12,897 nt of DNA from an uncultured Ancrocorticia sp. (GCA_905373325.1 CAJPTB010000017.1:1-12897); one strand, 5' to 3'; shown: positions 1 through 8,889, numbered from the stretch's first letter. Numbers and translations: made by a program. Notes: generated by a model not told the origin, from the letters alone.

Positions 1-1450
1 CGATCGAGCCGTCGGCCAACACGATCTGCGGGACGCACATCGTGGCGGGGGCCTCATGCGGATGCTTGGCCTCGGCGCCTTCGCTGGCGAACCTCTCCTC
101 GCCGTGGAATACCATGAAGAACAGCCGCGACATGTAGAAAGCCGTCAGTCCCGCTACGGCCATCGTCAGGCCGCCGAAGACCCACGGACGCCATCCTTCG
201 CCGACGAAGGCGGCCTCGATGATCTTGTCCTTCGAGAAGTATCCCGAGAGGAAGGGGAAGCCGATGATGGCGAGGTATCCGGCCAGGAACGTGGCCCACG
301 TGACCGGCAGGCGCTTGTGCAGGCCGCCGAATCGGCGCATGTCCACCTCGTTGTCCATCGCGTGCATGACGGACCCCGCGCCGAGGAACATGTTCGCCTT
401 GAAGAAGCCGTGGGTGACGAGATGGAAGACGGCGAAGGCCGCGCCCGCGGGGCCGAGGGCCGCGGCGAGCATCATGTAGCCGATCTGGGACATCGTAGAG
501 GCGGCGAGGACCTTCTTCATGTCGTCCTTGGCCGCGCCGACAATCGCCCCGAACACCAGCGTGACCGTGCCTATGACGGCGACGGCCAGCTGCGCCGAGG
601 CGCTTGCGGCGTAGACGAAGCCGGAACGCACCATGAGGTAGACGCCGGCGGTGACCATCGTGGCCGCGTGGATGAGGGCGGAGACCGGAGTCGGGCCGGC
701 CATCGCGTCGCCGAGCCAGGCCTGAAGCGGGAACTGGGCGGACTTTCCGCAAGCGCCGACGAGCAGCAGAACGCCGATCGCAAGCAGAGTGCCCGACCCC
801 GCCTTGGCGGCGCCGGCTGCGACGCCGTCGAAAGTCACCGTGCCGAAAGACGAGACCATGAGCATCATCGCGGCGAGCAGGCCGACGTCGCCCACGCGGT
901 TCATGACGAAGGCCTTCTTGCCTGCGGCCGCGTAAGCGGGAACCTGGTTCCAGAAGGAGATGAGTAGGTAGGAGGCGAGCCCCACGCCCTCCCAGCCGAC
1001 GAACATCACCGCGTAGGAGTCGCCGAGGACGAGCAGCAGCATCGAGGCGACGAACAGGTTGAGATAGGCGAAGAAACGGGTCTTGGCCGGGTCGTGTTCC
1101 ATGTACCCGACGGAGTAGACGTGGATGAGGGTTCCGACGAACGTCACCAGCATGAGGAAGGTGACGGACAACGGATCGACCCGCAGGGAGAGATCGACGG
1201 CGAAGTCGCCCGTCGCAAACCATCGGTACAGCCGCACCCGCATTGCCCGCTCTTCGGGGGATGCGCCGATGAGCTGGACGAGCGCCGCCGAGCCGACGAG
1301 CAACGAGAGGCCCGACGCGCCGACGGCCAGCCAATGGCCCCAGCTTTCGACCCTCTTTCCGGCGACGAGCAGAACGCCCGAGGAAAGGAGGGGGACGGCG
1401 ACGCACAGCCACACGAGGGCCGCAGCTCCCGAAGCCGAAGTGATTTCCAT
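1..1450 (-). CDS. nuoL: NADH-quinone oxidoreductase subunit L (partial, 3' end beyond window)
   Basis: This is the distal antiporter-like, proton-pumping membrane subunit of complex I. The reading frame is open from ATG at 1450 to the window edge: 483 codons of a family usually about 600-640 residues long, so the C-terminal part is missing. Visible family landmarks are GWEGVGLASYLL (about 152-163, with the TM5 glutamate E154), GKSAQFPLQAWL with the TM7 lysine K236, H261 in ALIHAATM, and the TM12 lysine region YFSKDKII (K407). These correspond to E. coli E144, K229, H254 and K399. The protein is strongly hydrophobic throughout. It starts 22 nt after the nuoK stop, and GAGGTG lies about 10 nt upstream of the ATG. 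A TTG six nt further upstream (1456) is in frame and is a less likely alternative start. nuoM and nuoN are expected next. Confidence 0.97.
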   Translation of the reverse strand, partial: MEITSASGAAALVWLCVAVPLLSSGVLLVAGKRVESWGHWLAVGASGLSLLVGSAALVQLIGASPEERAMRVRLYRWFATGDFAVDLSLRVDPLSVTFLMLVTFVGTLIHVYSVGYMEHDPAKTRFFAYLNLFVASMLLLVLGDSYAVMFVGWEGVGLASYLLISFWNQVPAYAAAGKKAFVMNRVGDVGLLAAMMLMVSSFGTVTFDGVAAGAAKAGSGTLLAIGVLLLVGACGKSAQFPLQAWLGDAMAGPTPVSALIHAATMVTAGVYLMVRSGFVYAASASAQLAVAVIGTVTLVFGAIVGAAKDDMKKVLAASTMSQIGYMMLAAALGPAGAAFAVFHLVTHGFFKANMFLGAGSVMHAMDNEVDMRRFGGLHKRLPVTWATFLAGYLAIIGFPFLSGYFSKDKIIEAAFVGEGWRPWVFGGLTMAVAGLTAFYMSRLFFMVFHGEERFASEGAEAKHPHEAPATMCVPQIVLADGSI

Positions 1451-1472
1451 AGTCAATTCACACCTCTTCCGG

Positions 1473-1772
1473 TCAGTGCTTGAGCTGGTTCGCGCCGTCG
1501 AGCGACGCGGACCGGTGGGTTGTGAAAATGGAGATGACGATCGCCAGGCCGACGACGACCTCGGCGGCGGCGACCACCATGACGAAGAAGGCGAAGACCT
1601 GGCCCTCGACGTTCCCCCACATCCGGGAGAATGCCACGAGCGCGAGGTTGCAGGAGTTGAGCATGATCTCGACGCCCAAGAGCGCGATGATCGCGTTCTT
1701 CCGGGTGAGGACGGCGGCCCCGCCGATGGAGAAGAGGACGACGGCCAAAACGACGTACAGCATGAGATTCAA
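1473..1772 (-). CDS. nuoK: NADH-quinone oxidoreductase subunit K
   Basis: This small three-helix membrane subunit of complex I (99 aa, normal length) is homologous to MrpC and takes part in proton translocation. The two conserved membrane glutamates are present: E35 in GVEIMLN and E71 in AAAEVVVG, matching E. coli NuoK E36 and E72. The start is an unusual TTG at 1772 that overlaps the nuoJ stop as TTGA. AAGGAGG lies 7 nt upstream of it. The next in-frame ATG (1763) would be 16 nt from that ribosome binding site and would remove the MNL N-terminus, which resembles actinobacterial NuoK, so TTG is preferred. Confidence 0.95.
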   Translation of the reverse strand: MNLMLYVVLAVVLFSIGGAAVLTRKNAIIALLGVEIMLNSCNLALVAFSRMWGNVEGQVFAFFVMVVAAAEVVVGLAIVISIFTTHRSASLDGANQLKH

Positions 1773-2737
1773 CGGTTTTCCTCCTTGCCGTCGAGACGGG
1801 GGCGGCTTGGGCTGCCTCCGGCCGGGGACTCTTCGCGCGGATCGCCGTAGGCGGGGGCCTCCTCGCGCGAATCCCCGTAGACCGGCGCCTCCTCGCCCGG
1901 CATCCCGGGCATGTGGGCGCGAGGGACCTCGGAGCGGCCCCGCCCGTCGAGTTCGCCGCGCGCGGCGCGCGCGACGGTGATGGGGGAAACGTCCGACGGC
2001 GTGTAGGCCTGGCCTCGGATTCGCAGGATGCGCGGGACCGACTCGGCCACGGCCTCTCCCCCGCTCGTGAGGGCCGGTGCTGCGGCGGAATTCGATTCCG
2101 CATAGACGCCCGTGGGCGGCTTTTGGCCGATGTGGCGCCCCGTCTGCGCGTAGGCGGCCATCTTTGCCTCGGCAAGCTCGGCCTGGCTCAGACGTTTGCG
2201 CACGCCCTGGCGATGCGTCAGCGTCATCGCGCCGACGGCGGCCACGATGAGCAGCGCCCCGGTCAGCTCCATCGCGAGGGCGTGGTTCGTGAAGATCGAC
2301 TTGGCTATCGCCGTCGGATTCGTCTCCTCGTTGGCCTTCGCCAAGCCGACGGGGCCGGGGGTTCGCGCATCCATGACCGCCCCGCCGGCGATCGCGGCGA
2401 ATCCGAGCGCCCCCAGGGCCGCCATGATCCGCTGGCCCCGCAGGGTCTCATACGTCGAGTCGGCCGCGTCGACGCCGATCATCATGAGCACAAAGAGGAA
2501 CATCATGAGGATCGCGCCCGTGTACACGGCGATCTGGACGACCCCCATAAACGGGGCTTCGAGCGCCGTGTACAGGACGGCCAAGCACACCATGTCGGCG
2601 ATGACGCAGACCGCCGAATAGACGGCGCGCCGCGTGACGAGCAGGCCGAAGACGGTCAGCGTCACCATGACCACGGCGACGACGCCGAAAAGGATCGTCT
2701 CGCCGAGGGAGATTTCGATGGTCGCCGCTTCTTCCAT
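1769..2737 (-). CDS. nuoJ: NADH-quinone oxidoreductase subunit J
   Basis: This is a membrane subunit of complex I (322 aa). Hydrophobic segments lie at about 15-34, 40-58, 63-88, 105-122 and 152-174, as expected for the five-helix NuoJ/ND6 fold. The segment around [18 protein letters not shown] (66-83) is the family signature, containing the TM3 helix with its pi-bulge. After about residue 178 comes a long hydrophilic tail (about 145 aa) rich in Ala, Pro, Gly and charged residues. It ends in three imperfect ten-residue repeats of the EEAPxYGDxR type (282-311). E. coli NuoJ is only about 184 aa; actinobacterial ones are longer. The nuoI stop and this start read GTGATG: GTG at 2740 (GTGA overlap) or ATG at 2737 (TGATG overlap) are both possible. 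I chose ATG, with GGAAGG 9 nt upstream. Confidence 0.95.
   Translation of the reverse strand: MEEAATIEISLGETILFGVVAVVMVTLTVFGLLVTRRAVYSAVCVIADMVCLAVLYTALEAPFMGVVQIAVYTGAILMMFLFVLMMIGVDAADSTYETLRGQRIMAALGALGFAAIAGGAVMDARTPGPVGLAKANEETNPTAIAKSIFTNHALAMELTGALLIVAAVGAMTLTHRQGVRKRLSQAELAEAKMAAYAQTGRHIGQKPPTGVYAESNSAAAPALTSGGEAVAESVPRILRIRGQAYTPSDVSPITVARAARGELDGRGRSEVPRAHMPGMPGEEAPVYGDSREEAPAYGDPREESPAGGSPSRPRLDGKEENR
1805..1894 (-). repeat. 30-bp tandem repeat in the 3' part of nuoJ
   Basis: Three imperfect 30-bp units encode NuoJ residues 282-311: [20 protein letters not shown] and a degenerate [10 protein letters not shown]. The first two units are nearly identical in DNA; the third has diverged in its second half. 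The repeat is in frame and lies wholly in the hydrophilic tail, so copy-number change would not disturb the membrane domain or the TTGA overlap with nuoK. Confidence 0.8.
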
Positions 2738-3492
2738 CACCTTCCGCCTTCCGTGCGCTCGCCCGCGGACGCGTCTGCCGAGGCCGCCGCCGAGTCGGCA
2801 GGCACGCCGGCCGGAACCGCGGCCGAATCGAAGGGGCCCGGAGCATCGACGGAGACCGCCGTCGCGAGGGTCGGATCGTCGGGCCGGTGCTCGGCCACCC
2901 ACTCGATCTGGGCCGCGGTGGGGCCGACGACCTCGCCGCGGTAGTAGTCGGCGTCGGACGCGCCCTCGGCCATCGGGTGGGGGGCGGCCAGCATGCCTTC
3001 CAGCATCGGCGCGAGAAGGTCTTCCTTCTCGTAGACGAGGCCCTCGCGCGTGGGGCCGGCAAGCTCGTACTCGTTCGTCATCGTCAGCGCCCTCGTGGGG
3101 CAGGCCTGGATGCAAAAGCCGCAGAAGATGCAGCGCAGATAGTTGATCTGATAGACCCGGCCGTAGCGTTCGCCGGGCGAAACCTGGTTGTCCGGGGTGT
3201 TGTTCGCCGCTTCGACGAAGATCGCGTCGGCCGGGCACGCCCAGGCGCACAGCTCACAGCCGATGCAGCGTTCAAGGCCGTCGGGATACCTGTTGAGCTG
3301 GTGGCGTCCGTGGTAGCGCGGGGCCGTTGGAACCTTCTCCTCCGGGTACTGCTCCGTGACGGGCTTGCGGAACATCGAGGAGATCGTGACCCCGTATCCA
3401 GCGACGGGGGCGAAGAGCTCCCCCACCGGCCCTTTCTTCGGCCGGTCCCAGAGCTCGGGATCGGGGGACGTGGAGGGAATGTGGTCTGTCAC
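2737..3492 (-). CDS. nuoI: NADH-quinone oxidoreductase subunit I (2x[4Fe-4S])
   Basis: This ferredoxin-like subunit of complex I carries clusters N6a and N6b and passes electrons from NuoG (N5) to NuoB (N2). Both CxxCxxCxxxCP motifs are intact: C76, C79, C82, C86 ([13 protein letters not shown]) and C121, C124, C127, C131 ([13 protein letters not shown]). The domain is preceded by the family-typical region before the first motif, [12 protein letters not shown] (63-74). The protein is 251 aa, with an Ala/Pro/Ser-rich tail from about residue 213 on. The start is GTG at 3492, overlapping the nuoH stop as GTGA, with GGGAGG 6 nt upstream. The stop overlaps the nuoJ start. Confidence 0.97.
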   Translation of the reverse strand: MTDHIPSTSPDPELWDRPKKGPVGELFAPVAGYGVTISSMFRKPVTEQYPEEKVPTAPRYHGRHQLNRYPDGLERCIGCELCAWACPADAIFVEAANNTPDNQVSPGERYGRVYQINYLRCIFCGFCIQACPTRALTMTNEYELAGPTREGLVYEKEDLLAPMLEGMLAAPHPMAEGASDADYYRGEVVGPTAAQIEWVAEHRPDDPTLATAVSVDAPGPFDSAAVPAGVPADSAAASADASAGERTEGGR

Positions 3493-4991
3493 TCGTGGCC
3501 TCCCTTGACGGTGGTGGCTGCGCCGGCTTGGCGCTCTGCGGCGTCGGATTGAGGCGCGACGCCCCCTGTTTGGGACGCAGCGCTTCCTGTTTGGGACGCG
3601 ACCGCGCCGGATTCCGGTTCGGCGGATTCGCCCGCGTCGCCCGATGCGGAAAGGGCGGAGCCCGAAGCTTCCGGACTGCCCGGCGGGGCGGCGCTGCGCG
3701 AGGCGCGAGGCGAAGGCGGCAGGGTCTGGCCGGGCAGCGGCGGCACGGGGAAGCCCCCGGCGAAAGCGTCGAATTCTTCGGACGGCCGGACGAAGCCCGC
3801 ATCGTCGGCCTCGCCGCCTTCGGCGTCGCCCTTCCCGCCGAAAAGGAAGACGAGCGCGAGAACGCCCAAAAAGGCTGCTCCTATCCCTATGAACAGCTGG
3901 TTGCGCGAGAGGTCGGTGAAGCTCGTGACCGCCTGGATGACGGCGACCGAGACGAGCCACGTCAGCGAAACCGGGATGAGGACCTTCCATCCGAGCTTCA
4001 TGAAATGGTCATAGCGCATGCGCATGAGGGCGCCACGAGTCCAGACCATGAAGAACATGAGGGTCCACGTCTTGCCGAAGAACCACAACATCGGCAGCCA
4101 GCCGGTGTTCGGATTCCCGCCCCACAGCGAGAAGACCGACGTCGTGATCGGGTCCGCCTGCCAGCCGCCGAGGAAGACGGTCGTGGCGACCATCGAAACG
4201 TTGAGCATGTTGATGTACTCGGAGAGGAAGAACCACGCGAACTTCATCGACGAGTACTCGGTGGTGTGGCCCGCCACGATCTCGCCTTCCGCCTCGGGAA
4301 GGTCAAAGGGAAGTCGGTTCGTCTCCCCGAACATCGAAATGAGGTAGACGACGAAGGCCGGGAATAGCGTGACTATGTTCCACAGGTCCGACTGCGCAGC
4401 CACGATCCCCGACATAGACATCGTTCCCGCCGTGAGGAACACCGTGACGAGGGAAAGCCCCAGCGCCAGCTCGTAGGAGATCATTTGGGTGGCCCCTCGC
4501 ACCGACCCGTAGAAGGGCAGGGTGGAATGGGCCGACCATCCGCCGAGCACCAGCCCGTATTCGCCCAGGGCGGCGATCGCGAGGACGAACAGGACGGCGA
4601 CGGGCGAATCGGCCAGCTGGAGCGGCGTCGAATGGCCGAATATCGAAACGTTGGGCCCCATCGGGACCACGGCCATGACCGTGAAGGCGCACACCGCGCC
4701 TATAAAGGGGGCGACGAAGTAGACGATCTTGTCCGCGCCCTTGAGCCAGAAATCCTCCTTGATGAGAAGCTTGACGGCGTCGGCGAAGGCCTGTCCCAGC
4801 CCCAGGGGGCCCACTCTGTTGGGGCCGAGGCGCGTCTGCATGCGCGCGAGGCCGCGGCGCTCGACCCACAGGGCGAGGATGACGTTCATGATGAGGAACA
4901 CGATGATGAACGCGGCCTTCAAAGCCCATATCCACCATGTGTCCTGGGAAAAGTCCGCCGTTTGGACGGCGGCTTGGATCGACGGCGTCAC
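3489..4991 (-). CDS. nuoH: NADH-quinone oxidoreductase subunit H
   Basis: This is the membrane subunit that forms the quinone chamber at the interface with the peripheral arm and links quinone reduction to the proton channels. Family motifs are [19 protein letters not shown] (44-62), KEDFW (78-82), the acidic-loop signature [20 protein letters not shown] (222-241) with [12 protein letters not shown] (245-256), and [17 protein letters not shown] (324-340). About eight hydrophobic helices are visible up to residue 385. The remaining roughly 115 residues form a hydrophilic Ala/Ser/Gly/Pro-rich tail. The total is 500 aa, against about 325 in E. coli and about 410 in mycobacteria. The start is GTG at 4991, overlapping the nuoG stop as GTGA, with GGAGG 7 nt upstream. 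An upstream in-frame extension inside nuoG is not supported by homology. Confidence 0.97.
   Translation of the reverse strand: MTPSIQAAVQTADFSQDTWWIWALKAAFIIVFLIMNVILALWVERRGLARMQTRLGPNRVGPLGLGQAFADAVKLLIKEDFWLKGADKIVYFVAPFIGAVCAFTVMAVVPMGPNVSIFGHSTPLQLADSPVAVLFVLAIAALGEYGLVLGGWSAHSTLPFYGSVRGATQMISYELALGLSLVTVFLTAGTMSMSGIVAAQSDLWNIVTLFPAFVVYLISMFGETNRLPFDLPEAEGEIVAGHTTEYSSMKFAWFFLSEYINMLNVSMVATTVFLGGWQADPITTSVFSLWGGNPNTGWLPMLWFFGKTWTLMFFMVWTRGALMRMRYDHFMKLGWKVLIPVSLTWLVSVAVIQAVTSFTDLSRNQLFIGIGAAFLGVLALVFLFGGKGDAEGGEADDAGFVRPSEEFDAFAGGFPVPPLPGQTLPPSPRASRSAAPPGSPEASGSALSASGDAGESAEPESGAVASQTGSAASQTGGVAPQSDAAERQAGAATTVKGGHE
3565..3599 (-). repeat. Short in-frame repeat in the nuoH tail
   Basis: A 14-nt sequence occurs twice with a 21-nt offset (3565-3578 and 3586-3599), encoding two ASQTG motifs (NuoH residues 465-469 and 472-476) seven residues apart. 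It lies in the low-complexity C-terminal tail and looks like local slippage or duplication. Confidence 0.7.
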
Positions 4992-7564
4992 TTCCTCACC
5001 TCCGCAGCGACCGTGACGGCCTCGCCGGGCCTGACGCCCAACGACGAGATCTTGCACCCGACGGAATTCTGGGGAATCCAGACGACGCCATCGGGCATGG
5101 GCAGGGTGACGACGGGAAGCGTGACGCGTCCGATCGTCCCCTGGACGGTTACTCTGCCGCCGGGGGCGGCTCCGGCGGCCCGGGCGGTGGCCTCCGACAT
5201 GACCGCCACGGGCCGCCGGGCCGTGCCGGCAAGATGCGGCTCATTCGAGAGAAGCGCTCCGTCGCCGATGAGCAGATTCCACGAGGCCAGCACGGCGGTT
5301 CCCGGAGCCGGCGGCTCGGGCTCTCCCTCGGGGAAGGCGTGCGGCGGGGCCACGCGCGGCCCGTTCCACGGCTTGAAGCCGCGGATCTGCGCAACGGCGT
5401 CGGCGAGCGTGGCCAAACCGAGGTCGACCCCGAATTCGGCGGCAAGGTCGTTGAGGACGATCCGGTCGGGCCGCTCGACGGACGTCAGCGCCTGGCCGAA
5501 GGGGCGTATGCGGCCCTCCCAGTTGACGAAGGAGCCGCCCTTTTCGACCGGCGGGGCTACGGGCAGGACGACGTCGGCCAGGGCCGTTGTGGCGGTGGCG
5601 CGGACTTCGAGCTGAACGACGAACCCCGCGGATTCGATCGACGAGAGGGCGTCGCCGGGCAGGTCGCCGACCTCGACGCCGCCCAGGAGCAGCCCGCCCA
5701 GGGCGCCGGAGTGCACGGACAGGAGGATCGACTCGGCCGAGCGGCCGGGCATCGAGGGGATCTTCGCTCCCCACGCCTCTTCCGCTTCGGCGCGGGCCCG
5801 CGGATCGGCGACGGGGCGCCCGCCGGGCAGCAGGCCGCCGACGGCGCCCATCTCCACGGCGCCGCGATCGCCGGCGCGCCGGGGGATCCACGCCAGGCGC
5901 GCGCCGCTGCGCTCGGCGAGGCGGCGCGCAGCCGACAGCGCGCCCTCCGATTCCGCCGCGCGCTCTCCGACGAGGATGATCCCGCCGTCGGCCAGCCCGT
6001 CGTACACGGGGTCTCCGGCGTCGAGCCCGTCGAGGATCGCCGCCTCCGTTCCCGGGACCGCGGGAATGAGGTTGGCGTTCATCTTCGCGCTTCCGGCCGT
6101 CGCGTACGGGGCGACGACGCTCACCGACGTCGTCTTGGCCAAAACGGCCTTGCGCAGGCGCAGGAAGACCGACCCGCACTCCTCCTCGGCCTCGAAGCCG
6201 ACGGCGAGGACGTGCCCGGCCTTCTCCAAGTCGCCGTACGTGACGCCGCGTCCGCTCCCGGCGACGACGAAGCCGAGGAACGCGTCCTCTTCGGGCGAGG
6301 CCGGGCGGGTTCTGAAATCGATGTCGTTGGTGCCGAGAACCGTTCGCGCGAACTTCGAGTAGGCGTAGGCGTCCTCCATGGTCAGCCTGCCGCCGGTCAG
6401 GACGCCGACGCCGCCGTGCGCCTTGGCCGCGGCGAGCCCGCGGGCTGCGACGTCGAGGGCGTCTTCCCAGGACGTCGGCACGAGCTCGCCCGACGCGTCG
6501 CGCACGAGCGGGTGCGTCAGACGGTCCGGGCCGCTCTGCCATCTGAAGGCGAAACGGTCCTTGTCGGTGATCCAGTCCTCGTTGACCTCCGGGTCTTCCC
6601 ACGCCAGCCGGCGCAAGACCTCGCCGCGCCGGTAGTCGACGCGGATGGCCGAGCCCGAGGCGTCGTGCTCGGTCACGCCGGGGACGGACACGAGGTCGAA
6701 GGGCCGCGAACGGAAGCGGTAGGCGGAGCTGGTGAGCGCGCCCACCGGGCAAATCTGAATGACGTTGCCGGAGAAGTAAGAGGAGAAGGGGCGGCCCGAT
6801 TCGTCTGTTTCCGCGGGTTCCATCGGGCCCGCGGCGAAGCCCTCCGCCAGCCCGCAGCTGCCGTAGGAGCCGACGTAGTCTCCGGGGACGGGCTCGGCGC
6901 GCCCGCCGTCGGAATCGGAGAAGTTGAGGACCCGCGCGTCAAAGCCTCCGATCTGCGAGCCGTTGAGGGAGTGAACCTCGAAGCCCGGGGACCCGCCGCC
7001 GCGCCCCTGAAGCGCGATGAACGGGTCGCCTGCGATCTGGGACTGGAACCTCGTGCAGCGCTGGCACAGGATGCAGCGGTCGCGGTCAAGCAGGATCTCC
7101 GAGGTCACCTGGACGGGCTTGGGGTAGGTCCGCTTGACATCGACGAAGCGCGATTCGGCGCGGCCGTCGGAGAGCGCCTGGTTCTGGAGAGGGCATTCGC
7201 CGCCCTTGTCGCAGATCGGGCAGTCAAGCGGGTGGTTGATGAGGAGGAACTCGATGATTCCGCGCTGCGCCTTGGCCGCGACCTCCGACGTGCGCTGGGT
7301 GTAGACCTCCATGCCGGGCGTGACGGCCTCCGCGCAGGAGGGCACGGGCTTGGGCCCTTTCGCGACAACGCCGTCGCGCCCGGGGCGCGCGACCTCGACG
7401 AGGCACTGCCGGCAGGCGCCGGCGGGCTTGAGCAGCGGATGGTCGCAAAAGCGCGGAATGCGCACGCCTATTTTCTCGGCCGCGCGGATGATGAGGGTTC
7501 CCGCGGGAACCTCGACGTCTTTGCCGTCGATTGTGACATTGACGAGAGAGTCGTTGGCCGTCAT
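4988..7564 (-). CDS. nuoG: NADH-quinone oxidoreductase subunit G (N7 cluster ligands absent)
   Basis: This is the largest peripheral-arm subunit (858 aa). It conducts electrons from NuoF to NuoI through N1b, N4 and N5. The N-terminal [2Fe-2S] ligands are C40, C51, C54 and C77. The N5 ligands are H111, C115, C118 and C124 (HPLDCPICDKGGEC). The N4 ligands are C164, C167, C170 and C272 (the last in QICPVGALT). A degenerate molybdopterin-oxidoreductase domain follows from about residue 285. Two oddities are visible. The N7 positions, spaced C-x2-C-x3-C-x27-C in E. coli and Thermus, here read T298, D301, S305 and T333. About 58 extra residues, Gly/Ser-rich, also separate the third and fourth N4 ligands. 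The ATG at 7564 overlaps the nuoF stop as ATGA, with GAGGTG 8 nt upstream. The stop overlaps nuoH as GTGA. Confidence 0.97.
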   Translation of the reverse strand: MTANDSLVNVTIDGKDVEVPAGTLIIRAAEKIGVRIPRFCDHPLLKPAGACRQCLVEVARPGRDGVVAKGPKPVPSCAEAVTPGMEVYTQRTSEVAAKAQRGIIEFLLINHPLDCPICDKGGECPLQNQALSDGRAESRFVDVKRTYPKPVQVTSEILLDRDRCILCQRCTRFQSQIAGDPFIALQGRGGGSPGFEVHSLNGSQIGGFDARVLNFSDSDGGRAEPVPGDYVGSYGSCGLAEGFAAGPMEPAETDESGRPFSSYFSGNVIQICPVGALTSSAYRFRSRPFDLVSVPGVTEHDASGSAIRVDYRRGEVLRRLAWEDPEVNEDWITDKDRFAFRWQSGPDRLTHPLVRDASGELVPTSWEDALDVAARGLAAAKAHGGVGVLTGGRLTMEDAYAYSKFARTVLGTNDIDFRTRPASPEEDAFLGFVVAGSGRGVTYGDLEKAGHVLAVGFEAEEECGSVFLRLRKAVLAKTTSVSVVAPYATAGSAKMNANLIPAVPGTEAAILDGLDAGDPVYDGLADGGIILVGERAAESEGALSAARRLAERSGARLAWIPRRAGDRGAVEMGAVGGLLPGGRPVADPRARAEAEEAWGAKIPSMPGRSAESILLSVHSGALGGLLLGGVEVGDLPGDALSSIESAGFVVQLEVRATATTALADVVLPVAPPVEKGGSFVNWEGRIRPFGQALTSVERPDRIVLNDLAAEFGVDLGLATLADAVAQIRGFKPWNGPRVAPPHAFPEGEPEPPAPGTAVLASWNLLIGDGALLSNEPHLAGTARRPVAVMSEATARAAGAAPGGRVTVQGTIGRVTLPVVTLPMPDGVVWIPQNSVGCKISSLGVRPGEAVTVAAEVRK

Positions 7565-8889
7565 TGTGCAGACACCTCGGAGAACAGGGTCGTCTTTTCG
7601 TAGGGGAAGAGCTCGCGCGCCGGCGTCGTGTAGCCTGCCTCGAACTCCTCGCGGAACAGCTCGATCCCCGATTTGACGGGGGTCGCCGCGGCGTCGCCCA
7701 AAGCGCAGAAGGAACGGCCGGCGATGTTCGAGGCGATCTCGTAGAGGAGGTCGACGTCGCCCGGCCGGCCGCGCCCGGCTTCCAGACGGTGGACGACCTG
7801 CCGCATCCAGTAGGTCCCCTCGCGGCACGGCGTGCATTTTCCACACGATTCGTGCTGGTAGAAGTCCGTCCAGCGCGAGATGACCCGCACGACCGAGACG
7901 GTCTCGTCGAAGACCATGATGGCGCGGGTGGCGAGCATGGAGCCGGCTTCGCGCACCGAGTTGTAGTCGAGGGGGACGTCCAGCTGCTCGGGTGTGAACA
8001 GCGGCGCGGACGAGCCGCCGACGGCCCAGAACTTCAGCTCGTGCCCGGGCCTTATGCCGCCGGCCAGGTCGAAGAGCGTGCGCGCGGTGATCCCGAGCGG
8101 GGCCTCGTACTGGCCCGGATTCTTCACGTGGCCCGAAAGCGAGAAGAAGCCGTGGCCCTTCGCGCTTTCCGTGCCCATGGCGTGGAACCATTCGACGCCG
8201 TTGCGGACGATTCCCGGAACCGAGGAGATCGTCTCGACGTTGTTGATGACGGTGGGCCTGGCGTACAGACCCTCGGCCGCCGGGAAAGGCGGCTTGAGGC
8301 GCGGCTGGCCGCGCCTGCCCTCGAGGGAGTCGAGCAGGGCCGTCTCCTCGCCGCAGATGTAGGCGCCCGCGCCGGCGTGCACGGTGATCTCGATGTCGTA
8401 GTCGCCGTCGGGCCCCAGGCCCTTGCCGATGAGCCCCGCCTCGCGCGCCTGCCGCACGGCGGCCATGAGGCGGCGGTACACGTGCACCACTTCCCCGCGC
8501 AGATAGACGAATCCGTGGTGTCCGCCGACGGCGAGAAGGCAGATGGCCATGCCCTCGATGAGCGCGTGCGGGTTGCCCATGAGCGCGGGAACGTCCTTGC
8601 ACGTGCCCGGCTCGGACTCGTCCGCGTTGACCACGAGGTAGCGCGGACCGCCGTCGGGCGGGGGCAGGAAGCTCCACTTCAGGCCGGTCGGGAATCCCGC
8701 TCCCCCGCGTCCGGCCAGGCCGGAGTCCTTGATGAGCTGGGTCAGCTCGCCGGGGCCGTAGGACCACGCCTTGGCCAGCCCTTCGTACCCTCCGGCGTCG
8801 CGATAGGCGCCGAGCGTCCACGAACGCTCGCGGTCCCAGACGTCCGATATGACAGGGGACAGCACTCCGGGAGCGGAAAACTCACTCAC
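7561..8889 (-). CDS. nuoF: NADH-quinone oxidoreductase subunit F (NADH/FMN-binding)
   Basis: This 51-kDa-type subunit binds NADH and FMN and takes hydride from NADH, passing electrons to cluster N3. Its length of 442 aa is typical. Visible motifs are the glycine-rich GRGGAGFPTGLKW (60-72), the FMN-site motif VNADESEPGTCKD (87-99), ICGEETALLDSLEGRRG (178-194), and the N3 ligands C349, C352, C355 (ESCGKCTPCREG) and C395 (SFCALGDAA). The start is GTG at 8889, overlapping the nuoE stop as GTGA. A near-perfect AGGAGG lies 7 nt upstream, inside the last codons of nuoE. The stop overlaps the nuoG ATG. Confidence 0.98.
   Translation of the reverse strand: MSEFSAPGVLSPVISDVWDRERSWTLGAYRDAGGYEGLAKAWSYGPGELTQLIKDSGLAGRGGAGFPTGLKWSFLPPPDGGPRYLVVNADESEPGTCKDVPALMGNPHALIEGMAICLLAVGGHHGFVYLRGEVVHVYRRLMAAVRQAREAGLIGKGLGPDGDYDIEITVHAGAGAYICGEETALLDSLEGRRGQPRLKPPFPAAEGLYARPTVINNVETISSVPGIVRNGVEWFHAMGTESAKGHGFFSLSGHVKNPGQYEAPLGITARTLFDLAGGIRPGHELKFWAVGGSSAPLFTPEQLDVPLDYNSVREAGSMLATRAIMVFDETVSVVRVISRWTDFYQHESCGKCTPCREGTYWMRQVVHRLEAGRGRPGDVDLLYEIASNIAGRSFCALGDAAATPVKSGIELFREEFEAGYTTPARELFPYEKTTLFSEVSAQ

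Noticed and set aside
56..967. 303-codon plus-strand frame opposite nuoL, and other plus-strand frames
   Set aside because: Composition is His/Arg/Asp/Gly-rich as expected from antisense of hydrophobic coding sequence; no domain or ribosome binding site was seen.
54..1412. 452-codon minus-strand frame overlapping nuoL
   Set aside because: The product is Arg-rich nonsense, and the neighbouring frame from 1450 reads as clear NuoL with conserved Glu, Lys and His residues. I translated that frame through to the window edge without a stop.
1451..1472. Possible terminator or promoter in the nuoK/nuoL gap
   Set aside because: It is only 22 nt long, has no inverted repeat or T-run, and contains the nuoL ribosome binding site.
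4988..7564. NuoG as a formate dehydrogenase or other molybdenum enzyme
   Set aside because: The C-terminal molybdopterin-like domain is degenerate, and the N1b, N4 and N5 ligand pattern together with the operon position fix it as NuoG.
4937..7603. Very long open frame (888 codons) on the plus strand opposite nuoG
   Set aside because: High-GC sequence with strong third-position GC bias gives long antisense frames. The minus frame has full NuoG cluster motifs; the plus product is Arg/Gly/Asp-rich with no recognisable domain.
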